From Berberis thunbergii (taxonomy: Eukaryota > Streptophyta > Magnoliopsida > Ranunculales > Berberidaceae): a stretch of 64,000 nt of DNA. Where the stretch lies: NCBI GenBank assembly GCA_003290165.1, contig QNQO01008323.1:1-64000 (forward strand), in the 5' to 3' direction. A program made the position numbers and the translations under genes. Below, in pieces: positions 1-10,502 of this stretch. The notes below the pieces were generated by a model. That model was not told the DNA's origin. It did not search any database and saw only the letters and a list, made by a program, of their open reading frames with translations. Position 1 is the stretch's first letter; every line of letters begins with the position of its first letter.

Positions 1-864
1 TATATGTCAATTACATTTGATATGTAAAAGTAAGTTTTGACTACTTTTAACCTAATATATATGTGATTAACTCGTGATTTATATATAGCATCTCCTGCCA
101 AAAAGCTGAGAACAACGATTGAACAAAAGATGATTTCCAAAGTGAAAATTCTAGCTAGGGGCGAGGGAGTGGGAGCGGTAAAGTTTATAATTGAAAGAAA
201 AATGGAGCATGCGATAATGTGTGATATGATGATGACATTGGTTTTACACCCTTTTTTCAAAGTTAAATAGTCCAACGTCTCTTTCATTTCTAAAAGTTTT
301 AAAACATTGTGTACATTATCTACCCCCACCGGAATCACATTTGAAAACAATTAATAAACACAATTATTGGTAGTACTTTATACAATATGCTAAGATAAAC
401 AAAATCCACTATAAAATAATCTGTCTATACAATTTTGGAAAGCTGTTAAATGTCTCATGCTTTATAGTAACAAATCATCCATCGCTATGTTGATACATTG
501 ACAGTGAGTCCAATTATCTCCATCCTTATTTTAGTTGTAGTGAAGGGTGCACGTGTCTTTCACCTGTTCATTGCTATTATATTATGATTTTAAACTTTAA
601 ATTTCTAAAACACAATCCCATGCAACCAAACACACTCTTGGGATTCTATGGTTGCTTGTATCAACACTTATAGAGTGAGATTCTTTATACATCAACACTT
701 TTCACCTTTGCATCTAATAAAAGTTTAGGTGGATTTACATCCATCATTTTTTTTTACCACTTAAACAATACATAAAAATGTAATCCCCAACGTTAATCAC
801 CACCATTTAGCCTATATCACTGTACACTTGGAAATTTTGAGGCCCCCCTTTCATCAACTTTCTC

Positions 865-873
865 TATATAAAC
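865..873 (+). promoter_or_regulatory. TATA box of the polyphenol oxidase gene
   Basis: The motif TATATAAAC lies about 65 bases upstream of the ATG at 934, which is a normal distance for a plant TATA box plus a short leader. The rest of 1-864 is AT-rich, without a gene or repeat that I recognise, and is presumably promoter and intergenic DNA. Confidence 0.6.
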
Positions 874-933
874 AGTGGCACTCTCTTTGTCAAAACACAA
901 CCAAACACAAGGCTTGCCTGAAGACACAAGACA

Positions 934-3627
934 ATGTCCTTCTCCCTCTTGGTCAGTCCATTCTCCTCCTCCTCCAGTAGTCTTGCTGGAACCCCTCTCC
1001 GAAAGACCAAAGCCCATTCATCGGTTAAGCTAAGCAAGCACGTAGTTCACACTACTACGTGTGAGCGGAAGGAGTCCAATGATGTCCATGTGACTGATAG
1101 GCGAAATGTTCTCATTGGTCTAGGAGGACTATATGGTGCTACGGCCACCATGGGTAGCCAAGATGTAGCTACTGGCTCACCCCTTTCACCACCTGATGTG
1201 TCGAAATGCCATCTTGCTACTGATGATGAGACTAAGCTGCCTGTGAACTGCTGCCCGCCTTATAGCATGGCAAAAATCAAGGAATTTTCTCCACCACCAT
1301 ATTGGGAGCCATTGCGCGTAAGGAAACCAATTTCTCGCTATTCACCTGATGAGCACCGCAAGTTTACGGAGGCCATTACTGCCATGAAGTCACTAAGTCC
1401 TGATGACCCATGGAATTACATGCAACAAGCCACCATTCATTGCACCTACTGCAATGGTGCTTTCGATCAACCTGGATATGAACCACCGGTGCTCCTACAG
1501 GTGCACGGGAGCTGGTTTTTCCTCCCGTGGCATCGATACTACCTCTACTTCTGGGAAAGGATTCTCGGGAAACTTATCGGTGATCCTACATTTGCCATTC
1601 CTTACTGGAACTGGGACACACCTGGGGCATGTTCATGCATCCTTTGTACTATCAAAATCCGTTTTCACCTCTCTACAACGATAACCGTGATAAGAATCAC
1701 TACATGGCGGTGTTGGACTACAAGTACGCCTATGGTGACCAGAACAAAACAACACCTTGGGAAATCGAAGAGACTAAAATGAAAAATCTCTACGAAGTTA
1801 GCAACATGTTCAACAGGGAAAACCTGTCCACCCCTAGACTCTTCATGGGTCATCCTCTAAAAGCTGGACAGGCTGTTCCTGATACTGCCGCAGGCAAGTT
1901 GGAGAATCTTCACAACGTAATGCACCAATGGGTGGGGCCTCCAGTGAAGCCATACTATGATATGGGTAACTTCTACACTGCGGCACGTGACACAATGTTC
2001 TTTGGTCACCATGCGAATATTGATCGCATGTGGGATATTTACGGCAATCTCAGAGGAAACAAGCGCGAGTTCAGGGATCCTGATTGGCTTAACTCTGAGT
2101 TCATCTTCTACGATGAGAATCGTGAAGTTGTCAAGGTTAAGGTATGCTTTTTTTTTTTTTAGCATGTATGTGATCATGTTCATTTTGTGTTAAATTGTCA
2201 ACTGCATATACGAAGCATAAACGAAGGTCGGGGTTTCTTGAACTGATGAAGCAGACTTCGGTCTCAGTACTCCCCCTCAATGCAGTGACGGCAAAATAAT
2301 TGTGTTGTATATAGCATATACGAAGGTCGGGTCTATTGAGCAGGTGAAGTCTGGGTCTACTGAGTAGGTGAAGTAGACTTCAGTCTTAATACTTTTTGAC
2401 ATTTATGTTTCGACGAGGGTTATTGATATTTTGTGTCTCGTCATTTGGACCAGAGTACAATCAGTTCCTCAACCTGTTCATGTTTATGTTTGCATTCCAA
2501 AACCAACTTCAGTCACTTCAAATTATGTGTTGGATTTTTGACTTCATTCACCCGTTTCCTCGCTAATTAATAAGAAGGGCTCCTTAGTTAGTTAGATGAG
2601 GGAAACAAGTCTTGGTCGATAGATATTTGACTAAGTCTGAGGTCAAGGCCAAAACGCAATTTAACACAATTTGAAGTGATAAAAGTCATAGCCAAAGTGA
2701 GTATGGGACCCAAACTCTGGCCTGGACAAACTTAGGATTCCAAAATTTAAATATCCCTTTTGATTATAGAGTATAGGCCTCCGCATACTGAAGACTTGGA
2801 CTAGTATTAGTTTTAATCGTTACTTGCACTTTAATTAAGTTAATAAAAGTGATTTGAGGACCTTACACGATCATATATTTTGTTCCCCCAAGTGCCGAAA
2901 GCTATTGTAGGTGGTGTGATTCATAAGTCCTTTTTAGACCACATTTTTGAACAACAAATTTATCTTTTTTAGGTGAATAAATTAAGCTCTGTTTGAAGCT
3001 AATGTCTTTAATCCAAAACAGGTGAGGGATTGCCTCAGACCAGAAAAACTCCGTTACGCGTACAGCCAGGAACAACTCCCCTGGCTGGATGTTCGAAAGA
3101 GATACAGGAAACATCGGACGACCAGAGCTAGGAAGAGAAGTGCTGGAGACTCCCTACAACTTGAACCAATTGCTGAGTTTGGGTCACAACCACGGGCCTT
3201 AAAGGAGCCCATTCGTGCTCTTGTCGCAAGGCCTAAGGTTTCTAGAAGCAAGGATGAGAAGGAAGACGCAAGCGAGGTGCTTGTTGTTGATGGCATTGAA
3301 GTACCCCATGGACAGCCAGCAAGGTTTGATGTTTATGTCACCAAGCCTATCGAGGGGCTTGCTGGCCCAGACAGTGGTGAGTTTGCGGGTAGTTTTGTGA
3401 AGATTCCACATACCCATGGTAAGGATAAGGCCCATGTTGGTGGTGGGCACAAGACTGCTCTGGAGCTGGGTCTCAGCGCGTTGCTTGAAGACATTCAGGC
3501 CGAAAGTTCTAGTAACTTGGTTGTGACTTTGTTGCCCCGTCTCGGTGAAGTCACTGTTAGTGGACTTCACATTGATCTATTTGAAGTTGAGGAAGATGAT
3601 GAAGCTGATGATGCTGGTGAACTGTAG
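934..3627 (+). pseudogene. PPO: Polyphenol oxidase (catechol oxidase), frameshifted
   Basis: Copper enzyme that oxidises mono- and o-diphenols to quinones in the thylakoid lumen. The start at 934 opens a Ser-rich plastid transit peptide followed by a DRR twin-arginine lumen signal. Copper site A has H169 and C173 of HCTYC (the thioether Cys), H191 of LQVHGSW and H200 of LPWHRYY. Copper site B, in the next frame, has LHNVMHQWVG and FFGHHANIDRMW. The middle domain (DWLNSEF) and the C-terminal PARFDVYV domain follow, and the stop is at 3625-3627. One base is missing near 1624-1629, so the frame of PYWNWDTP must shift to reach MFMHPLYYQ. An 880 bp GT-AG intron (2142-3021, phase 0) separates VKVK from VRDCL. 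Total length is about 600 residues, normal for the family. It is either a recent pseudogene or carries one sequencing error, since every key residue is intact. Confidence 0.93.
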
Positions 3628-3693
3628 TTGATTGTGTGCGCGTCACTTCTGCAATCAATCTATCTGTATATCCATCTATCTATCTATGTACTA

Positions 3694-3699
3694 AATAAA
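3694..3699 (+). terminator. Polyadenylation signal AATAAA of PPO
   Basis: AATAAA lies 67 bases after the PPO stop codon, downstream of a short CTAT/CATC repeat. This fits a plant near-upstream poly(A) element. Confidence 0.5.
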
Positions 3700-4063
3700 A
3701 TGTTACCATTTGTGAGTGTCTTGGAATGTTGATGAATGTTTCTGGAACATGTGGTTATTTGGCGTGGGGGAAATATGAATCAAATTGCTATCTTCATCAG
3801 TAGTTTCTACTAATTTATCATTGGTGAACTAGGTATCGTTCCATGTGATTGGTCATTGCTCCAGAAATATCTTTCACTAGCTAAGGAAAGACGAGTCTAT
3901 TGCAGAGTCATAAACGAAACGTGCCAGTCTATTGCACAGTCAAATATTTTGAAATGGATGTCTAACAATAAAGCATAAATGGACAAGAGGAGAGGAAATT
4001 AGGAACTAACATCATTTTGTTCATAAAGAGATTTGATGATCGCTATTGCATGGGCACAAATGG
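3700..4063. other. Intergenic DNA between PPO and the copia element
   Basis: No ORF or repeat is recognised here. The last bases (4059-4063, AATGG) resemble the bases after the right LTR (CATGG), a possible 5 bp target duplication with one mismatch. Confidence 0.5.
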
Positions 4064-4266
4064 TAGTTAAGCAATAGCAGTAATCAAGAAACATGTAAAG
4101 ATTGTTATCAGTTTGTTACAAGCCTAATCTGTTAGTGGACTGTTTTCGACAGCTCTAATCAATCATATGGAGAATGTCTAGTATAAGCAATGTAGCTTTG
4201 TAGCAGCTGTACACTAAGCAAATATACAAAGTTTTCTCATAGCATAGTTTGTTGTAGATTCTAATA
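4064..4266 (+). repeat. 5' LTR of the copia element
   Basis: About 203 bp. It shares GTTAAGCAATAGCAGTAATC at its start and CATAGCAT..TTGTTGTAGATTC at its end with the copy at 9467-9629. It ends directly before the primer-binding site. Confidence 0.85.
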
Positions 4267-4280
4267 TGGTATCCAGAGCC
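4267..4280 (+). other. Primer-binding site, tRNA-iMet type
   Basis: TGGTATCCAGAGCC directly follows the LTR. The usual copia sequence is TGGTATCAGAGCC, so this one carries one extra C. Confidence 0.85.
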
Positions 4281-5015
4281 TTCTTCACTTCATCTTCTTC
4301 TTCTCAATTCTCATAGTTACTCTAATGGTAGATGCAACATCGTCTAGTGCTACACCACTTACTAACTCTGTCCTTTAGCAGACGTCAAGGCCTGTAATGT
4401 TCACCACATGCATTATCTCTCAAGTTGAGTGAACAAAACTACTTGCTGTGGAAACAGCAAGTATTGGCAAACCATTAGAGGACACAAGCTTCAAAGATTT
4501 ATTGAGAAAGACTCATCTCCAGCCACAGTTTCTCTCTAATGAAGATCAAGCCAGAAATCATGTTAATCCGAGTTTGTCACTTGGGAACAGCAAGATCAAT
4601 TACTGCTTTTCTTGGCTGCTTTCTCCATGACAGAATCCCTACTTACAAGATTAGTAGGATGTCTAACATCAACACATATTTGGCAAATTCTTGAGGTCTA
4701 TTCAATTCACAGACAGTCGCCAAGATTTCTCAGTTTAGAAATCAACTACAAAATCTCAAGAAATGAGACATGTCTATCAATGCATATCTTCTGAACTCAA
4801 AGCCATTACTGATCAACTGGCATTCGTAGGACATCAATTGTTCTTCTAGAGATATGTCAATGCCATCTTTGATGGTTTATCACAGATTTATGACACATTT
4901 GTAGTTTCAGTAAGCTCAAGATTAGATGAGTATAGTGTTGCAGAAGTGGAGTTTCTTCTACTGATCAGAAACAATAATTGAGAGACATACAAAAGATCTT
5001 GACATATCTATCAAT

Positions 5016-5640
5016 ATGGCTCAGTCATCATACAAACCTTCACCTAGTCTTTTGCTGTCTAGTTCACAAGGTTGGAGACCTCAGTTTAGAGGTTCTCACA
5101 ATCCCAGGGGTGCAGATCTGGAAGAAGTTTTCGGCCATCTGGAGCTAGTTCTCAATAAAAATCGTCCTCAATGTCAAATATGTGGCAAAATTGGTCATAT
5201 TGCATTCAAATGCTACAATCGGTTTGATGATTCTGTCTCAAATCCATGAGTTCTAGTTCACAGTACCCTTTTTCTTCTGGTTTTTCATCTCATTCAGCAT
5301 CTTCAACTCCAAGGTTGGTCTTCTCTGCATCAACAAGTCATCTAAATCTCATCCTTCTTGGTGAGCTGATTCTCAGTATCAGATACAGTCAAATGCTGTT
5401 TCAACACCTCAGATGCAGTCACATACTAATAATAGGTGGTATCCAGATTCGGGAGCCACTTATCATTGCACACCATATTCCCAGAACTTGATGAATGCTA
5501 TGCCTTATCATGGAAATGAGCAACTATTTGTGGGTGATGGAACTGCTTTACCAATTGAAACATCGGTCAGTCCTCTCTTCTGCTCACCATTCTTCAGAGT
5601 TTATTACATCTCAGAAATATTCTTCAGTCCCCTCACTTAA
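5016..5640 (+). pseudogene. copia gag zinc knuckle and protease remnants
   Basis: A CX2CX4HX4C knuckle (5172-5213, CQICGKIGH..C) marks the end of Gag, which binds RNA in the particle. The aspartic protease active site DSGA is at 5446-5457 within WYPDSGATYHCT, followed in another frame by FVGDGTALPI. The upstream stretch 4281-5015 is Gag sequence too broken to give a long ORF. At least two frame changes separate knuckle and protease, so no polyprotein can be made. Confidence 0.85.
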
Positions 5641-5884
5641 CCAAAAATTATTAAGTGTGTCTAGTTTGCTAGGGACAATAAAGTCTTCTTTGAATTTCAT
5701 CCTGATCTCTGTTTTGTCAAGGATCAGGTCACACATCAACCTTCTGGAAGGGAAGCTTAAGGGAGGTCTATATGTGTTTCCATCATGATTCTTCCTGATG
5801 AAAAGCCTGAATCTATTTGTGGTGCTTCTTCAGCATCTTTCATTGTTGAACACTGTCCAATTCATCAGTTGTAATCCCACTAAT

Positions 5885-6070
5885 TCAGCCCAGCATTCCA
5901 GTTGTCAGGGTCAGCAATATCAGCAAGCTAGCATTCCAGTCTGTCCTTCAGCTCAGCATTCCAGTAAGATATAAGCAAGCTAGCATTCCAGTCTGTCCCT
6001 TCAATTCAGCATTCCAGTAGTCATTCTCAACATTCGTTTCAGCATTCTAGTCACCATTTCAGCAATTTAG
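5885..6070 (+). repeat. Degenerate CAGCATTCCAG repeat in copia pol
   Basis: The motif (A/T)CAGCATTCCAG or TAGCATTCCAG recurs about eight times, partly in pairs with CTGTCC(C)TTCA(G/A), including a larger duplicated unit of about 60 bp. It lies between protease and integrase and probably grew by slippage from a Ser/Gln-rich coding stretch. Confidence 0.7.
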
Positions 6071-6289
6071 TCAATTAGAATGCTGTGTCATTCCTAGTTT
6101 ATCATACTGCTAAGTCATCTGATTCTTTGCATTTGTGGCACTGCTAGATTAGGACATCCATCTTTTCAACTTGTCAAGAACATACTTACTACATGTAATA
6201 TTCAGTACCTACATTATGACAATATGGAATCTATGTTCCTCTTGCTGCTTAGGCAAATACATTAAACTCCCCTTTTCCAGGTCTTCTAC

Positions 6290-7012
6290 TGTGTATACAA
6301 AACCCTTGGAATTTAATTCATACTGACCTATGGGGTCCTGCTTCTACCATGTCCTTCGTCTGGGTCCAAGTATTACATTCATTTCATAGATGCATTTAGT
6401 CATTTCACTTGGGTTTTTCAATACAAAATAAGTCTGATGCTTTCTTCAACTTTCCTTAAGTTCAAAGCTCAAGTTGAGTTAGAATTTGGCCTTCCCATCA
6501 AGAGTATTCCAGTCTGATTGGGGAGGGGAGTATAGATCTATTTCAAAGCTTCTTGCTCAACATGGGATACATCATAGACTTGCTTTCCCAACTACACGTC
6601 AACAAAATGGAGTTGCTGAAAGAAAACACAGACACATTATAGAGTCAGCCCTCACTCTTCTTGCTCATTCCTCACTTCCCATGAAATTCTGGGATGAAGC
6701 AGTTAGAACATCTATTTTTCTTCTCAATCGAGTACCTCTGTTGTTCTTAAAGGTCCCTTACCATATGAAATTCTGTATCACAAGTTCCTGAGTATCACAC
6801 TCTCAAAGTGTTTGGGTGTTCCTGTTTCCCTAAACATCAGACCATATAATTCTACTAAACTACAATTTAGATCAGTTGAATGTATGTTCCTTGGTTATAG
6901 TCTACAACATAAAGGGTACAAATGTATATCTTCTACTGGCAGGGTATACATCTCTCGAGATGTCCTATTCAATGAAAACTCTTTTCCATATGTCAGATGG
7001 CACAGTCATTAA
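6290..7012 (+). pseudogene. copia integrase remnant
   Basis: Integrase would insert the cDNA into host DNA. FQSDWGGEY, then HHRLAFPTTRQQNGVAERKH and AVRTSIFLLNRVP, read from 6486, give the second catalytic Asp and the catalytic Glu region of the DDE core. The C-terminal part continues in another frame from 6812 with RPYNSTKLQFRS, FLGYSLQHKGYKC and STGRVYISRDVLFNENSFPY, the copia-specific module. Upstream, near 6120-6190, HLWH.RLGHPS is the remnant of the HHCC zinc domain. Frameshifts separate the pieces. Confidence 0.9.
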
Positions 7013-8015
7013 TCTACCTCCACTCCTATTGTTCATATTCCTACTCCTGCTGATATCCCCTGTCACCTAATGTACTAGGCCATTTATTCCTGATAATAAT
7101 TCATCATCTAGTCCAATGGTCCCTGATAATAATCCATCATCTGGTCCACTAGTTCCTTCATGTAATCCAGTTCAGAGTCCCAATATGACTCCTACTACTG
7201 CTTTAGTCCAGTGAACAATTCTACTCCTCTTACTGGCCCTCACAGCCTATGTCTAGTCCTGTTTTGCTGCCTACCTTCAATCCCAAGTATTGCTTCTGGT
7301 CATCCTATGCTCACAAGGTCAAAAGCAGGCATTTACAACCCAAGGTTTACATGGCTTCTACTACTGCACCATCTAATCTGCTGGAAGCTTTGGATACCCC
7401 GCACTAGATTTCTGCAATGCAAGATGAATATATGGCATTAATACGAAAATAATACATGGCCATTAGTGGATCTTCCTATAGATAGAGATGTAGTTGGGTG
7501 CCGTTGGCTCTTCAAGGTTAAGCACAATACTGATGGCACTGTGCACAGATATAAAGCCAGGTTAGTGGCTAGAGGATTTCAAACAAGTTGCTGGCTTTCG
7601 ATTATTCAGAGACGTTAGTCCAGTTGTGAAGCCAACTACAATACAAGTTATGCTCACAGTGGCAGTTACATATGGATGGTCTGTATTCCAGTTAGATGTC
7701 ACACAATGCTTTTTTAAATGGGATCTACAAGAGCAGGTCCTACATGATGCAACCCCCAGGATTCATAGATCCTTCACGGCCTAAGGCTGTTTGCAAGCTT
7801 CATAGGCCTTATATGGCCTAAAGCAGGCTCCTCGGGCATGGTTTGACAAGCTTAGACATACACTTCTCATGCTTGGTTTTGAATCTACAAAGTATGATTC
7901 ATCCTTATTCATCAGACATGTTCCCTCTCCTATCTTTCTTCTAGTCTATGTTGATGATATACTCACACTGGTGCTGACTCACATGATGTTTCGCAGATTA
8001 TCCAACAGTTGAATG

Positions 8016-8571
8016 TAGGGGTGGGCAATGTCGGTTCGGTTCAGTTTTGAGCCCCAAACCGATTCGAACCGATTTAATTCGGTTTGTCCAAAACCCAAAC
8101 CGAAAATCGAATTTTATATTTGTAAACCGATGAATTCGGTTGAACCAAATTTGATCGGTTCGGTTCGGTTGGACCAAAATTTCAGGCTCAAGCATTTGAA
8201 AACTTTCATTAAAACATGTCCAATTTTTTTATAGGTCCAATTTTTTTATAGACTCAATTTTTAGCCCAAAATTGAAAACTTTGAGAGAATGGGGTATTTA
8301 GTGCAACATGGTGTATTGCAATGCATTTGTTGCACTAATCAAGTATTGACACCCTACTTTTTATTTAGTTATTTATATATATTTAATTAATCGGCCGGTT
8401 CGGTTATAAATCGGTCAGTTCAAACCGTAAACCGATTTTGAACCGTTATAATCGGTTCGGTTCGGTTTAAATTATTTCTTTCTACTCATATTTCGGTTCG
8501 GTTACCAAAACTGAATTTGAAAATCGGTTCGGTCAGTTAACCGAATTTAAATCGGTTTTTGCCCACTCCTA
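8016..8571. mobile_element. hAT MITE, 556 bp, inserted in copia RT
   Basis: Terminal inverted repeats TAGGGGTGGGCAA and TTGCCCACTCCTA (one mismatch) are flanked by a perfect 8 bp duplication GTTGAATG (8008-8015 and 8572-8579). An 8 bp duplication is the hAT signature. The subterminal regions are packed with CGGTTCGGTT and its complement AACCGAA. It has no transposase, so it depends on an autonomous hAT. Removing it and one duplication restores the copia sequence. Confidence 0.95.
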
Positions 8572-9454
8572 GTTGAATGATCAGTTCTCTTTAAAAGATT
8601 TGGGTCTTGTTCATTTCTTTCTTGGTATTCAAGTGCAACATATTGTCAATGGTTTGTTTCTGTCTCAGACCAAATACATTGGTGATCTCTTGTGTAGAGC
8701 CAAGATGCAGTATGCTAATGGGCTACCTACTCCTATGAGTGGTGGGGAAAAACTGTTGCTACAGGTAGTGATCCAGTCAGAGATGTTCAGCTATATCGTA
8801 ATATTGTGGGTGCACTACAATATGTTACAATTACTAGCCCTGAAATTGCATATTCAGTAAACTGTGTTTGCCAATTCATGCAGACTCCTCTTGAGTCACA
8901 CTAGAGAGTGGTGAAAAGAATATTGAGGTATCTCAAGGCTACACCCAACTTTGGACTTCACATAGTCCTGACTCCTCCATTTCAGTTAAGTGGCTACTGT
9001 GATGCTGATTGGTGCATCTGAGCCTATTGATAGGACATCGGGTTATTGTGTGTATCTGGGTGATAACCTCATATCCTGGTCGTCTAAGAAAGCAGAGTAC
9101 TGTCTCTCGAAGCAGTACTGAAGCAGAATACAGAAGTCTAACATCAGTTACAGCTGAGTTAACTTGGTTGCAATCTTTGTTTCATGAGTTGAAGATTGGT
9201 TGCTCAACTCCCAATATCTGGTGTGATAACAAGAGCACTGTCATGCTTAGTGCTAATCCAGTTCTTCACTCTAGAACTAAACACATTGAGATTGACATTT
9301 ACTTTATACGTGAAAAGGTTGCTCGCAAGATTGTTCATGTCCATCATATTCAAGCTATTGTTCAAGTTGCTGATGTTTTCACTAAAGCACTTGGCCATTC
9401 CAGGTTCTTATTGTTGCGTGACAAACTAAGTGTGCTAGATGAGTCTACACATAG

Positions 9455-9466
9455 TTTGAGGGGGAA
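9455..9466 (+). other. Polypurine tract of the copia element
   Basis: TTTGAGGGGGAA lies directly before the 3' LTR start (TGTTAAGC), the usual plus-strand primer site. Confidence 0.8.
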
Positions 9467-9629
9467 TGTTAAGCAATAGCAGTAATCAAGAACTGTAAAG
9501 TTGTTAGTCAGTTTGTTTGACAGCTAATCAGTCATTAGAATGTCTATATAAGCAATGTACTTTGTACACTTCACACTATGAAATATACAGAGTTTTCTCA
9601 TAGCATAGGTTGTTGTAGATTCTAATACA
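9467..9629 (+). repeat. 3' LTR of the copia element
   Basis: 163 bp starting TGTTAAGCAATAGCAG. It holds TCTATATAAGC as a TATA region and ends TTCTAATACA. It matches the LTR at 4064-4266 except for small insertions in the latter. Confidence 0.88.
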
Positions 9630-9715
9630 TGGACATGGATGAATAGGTGAATTGGATTCTAACAAAACGTGGAGAAGAAAGAAAAGTGTATACTTGTCTG
9701 TGTGTTCAGTTTTAC

Positions 9716-9748
<33 letters not shown>

Positions 9749-10365
9749 TAAAATTTTTTTTTTTCAGATTATCTCATCAAGTAGAGGTGTCAAAAGGTTC
9801 TCAGTTTTTTTAGATTGTCTCATCAAATAGGGGTATCAAAAAGTCATCTCATCAATCACTGGCTCATGTTGGTAGTTTGAAAAGAAAAAAAAAAGGCAAA
9901 ACCAGACCTTAGCTTGAATGAGTTAACGATTCAATTTTAGTCTGAAGCACATTTTATTCACACGGTTTGTTTTGGGTTCAAATAAAGTATAAACTTCAAA
10001 TTTTCTTTTATTTAAAAAAAACAAAAAAAAATATTATACAAAAAAAAAAAAAGTTTTATGGTGAAATAGACTTAATTTAAACTGTAACGTAAATGATAAA
10101 AAATTTACCCTCTTTATTACCTAATTTCTCAGATACATGCATGCATTAAGATTGTATAAACACACCATTAACTATATATTCTAATTCACCCCGCCAGCAC
10201 AAACTTGTAATATTTTTCACATGATTTTGATTAAGAAATTTCAGTTGTTTTTGCTACTTTCTTAGTGATAAATATATTCCAAATGAACTTTGAAAGCATG
10301 AGATTATGTCACTATGAAAGGTTGTGAAAGCAGAACTTGACCATCTTAAAAGGAAACTTAATTGG
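9630..10365. other. AT-rich spacer with poly-T tract and a short tandem repeat
   Basis: A T-run is at 9718-9747. A duplicated unit AGATT(A/G)TCTCATCAA(G/A)TAG follows (about 9766-9850). No coding sequence is recognised. Confidence 0.5.
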
Positions 10366-10366
10366 G

Positions 10367-10455
10367 AAAAAAACGCTCTGCTAGCTGTGAGATTTTTTCG
10401 AAACAGGGAATTTTTTTTTTAGAAAAAAAACGCTATGCTAGCCGTAAGATTTTTA
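10367..10455 (+). repeat. Duplicated unit in the LINE A 5'UTR
   Basis: AAAAAAACGCT(C/A)TGCTAGC(T/C)GT(G/A)AGATTTTT occurs near 10367-10397 and again near 10423-10454. It may be a pair of 5'UTR monomers carrying promoter function, or the remnant of a small element. Confidence 0.55.
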
Positions 10456-10502
10456 CCAGGCCAGATCTGGGCCTTTAAATTTAGGTCGAGTTCTCTTCCC
10501 CA

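Larger units (their letters stand above)
7420..9479 (+). pseudogene. copia reverse transcriptase and RNase H remnant
   Basis: Motifs in order are GCRWLFKVKHNTDGTVHRYK, ARLVARGFQ, YGLKQAPRAWFDKL, the catalytic YVDD (7947-7958), then after the MITE FSLKDLGLVHFFLGIQV, SRSSTEAEYRSL, IWCDNKSTVMLSANPV and HSRTKHIEIDIYFIRE. The last three belong to RNase H (Glu and Asp catalytic residues). Several stops and frame changes are present, and 8016-8571 is foreign. The end overlaps the polypurine tract and 3' LTR, as is usual for copia. Confidence 0.92.
4064..9629 (+). mobile_element. Ty1/copia LTR retrotransposon, decayed
   Basis: Two related LTRs flank a tRNA-iMet-type primer-binding site, remnants of gag, protease, integrase, reverse transcriptase and RNase H in the copia order (integrase before RT), and a purine-rich tract. 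Stops and frameshifts break every domain, and a hAT MITE splits the RT region. The 5' LTR is about 40 bp longer than the 3' LTR and clearly diverged from it, so this is an old insertion. It lies in the same orientation as PPO and just downstream of it. Confidence 0.93.
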
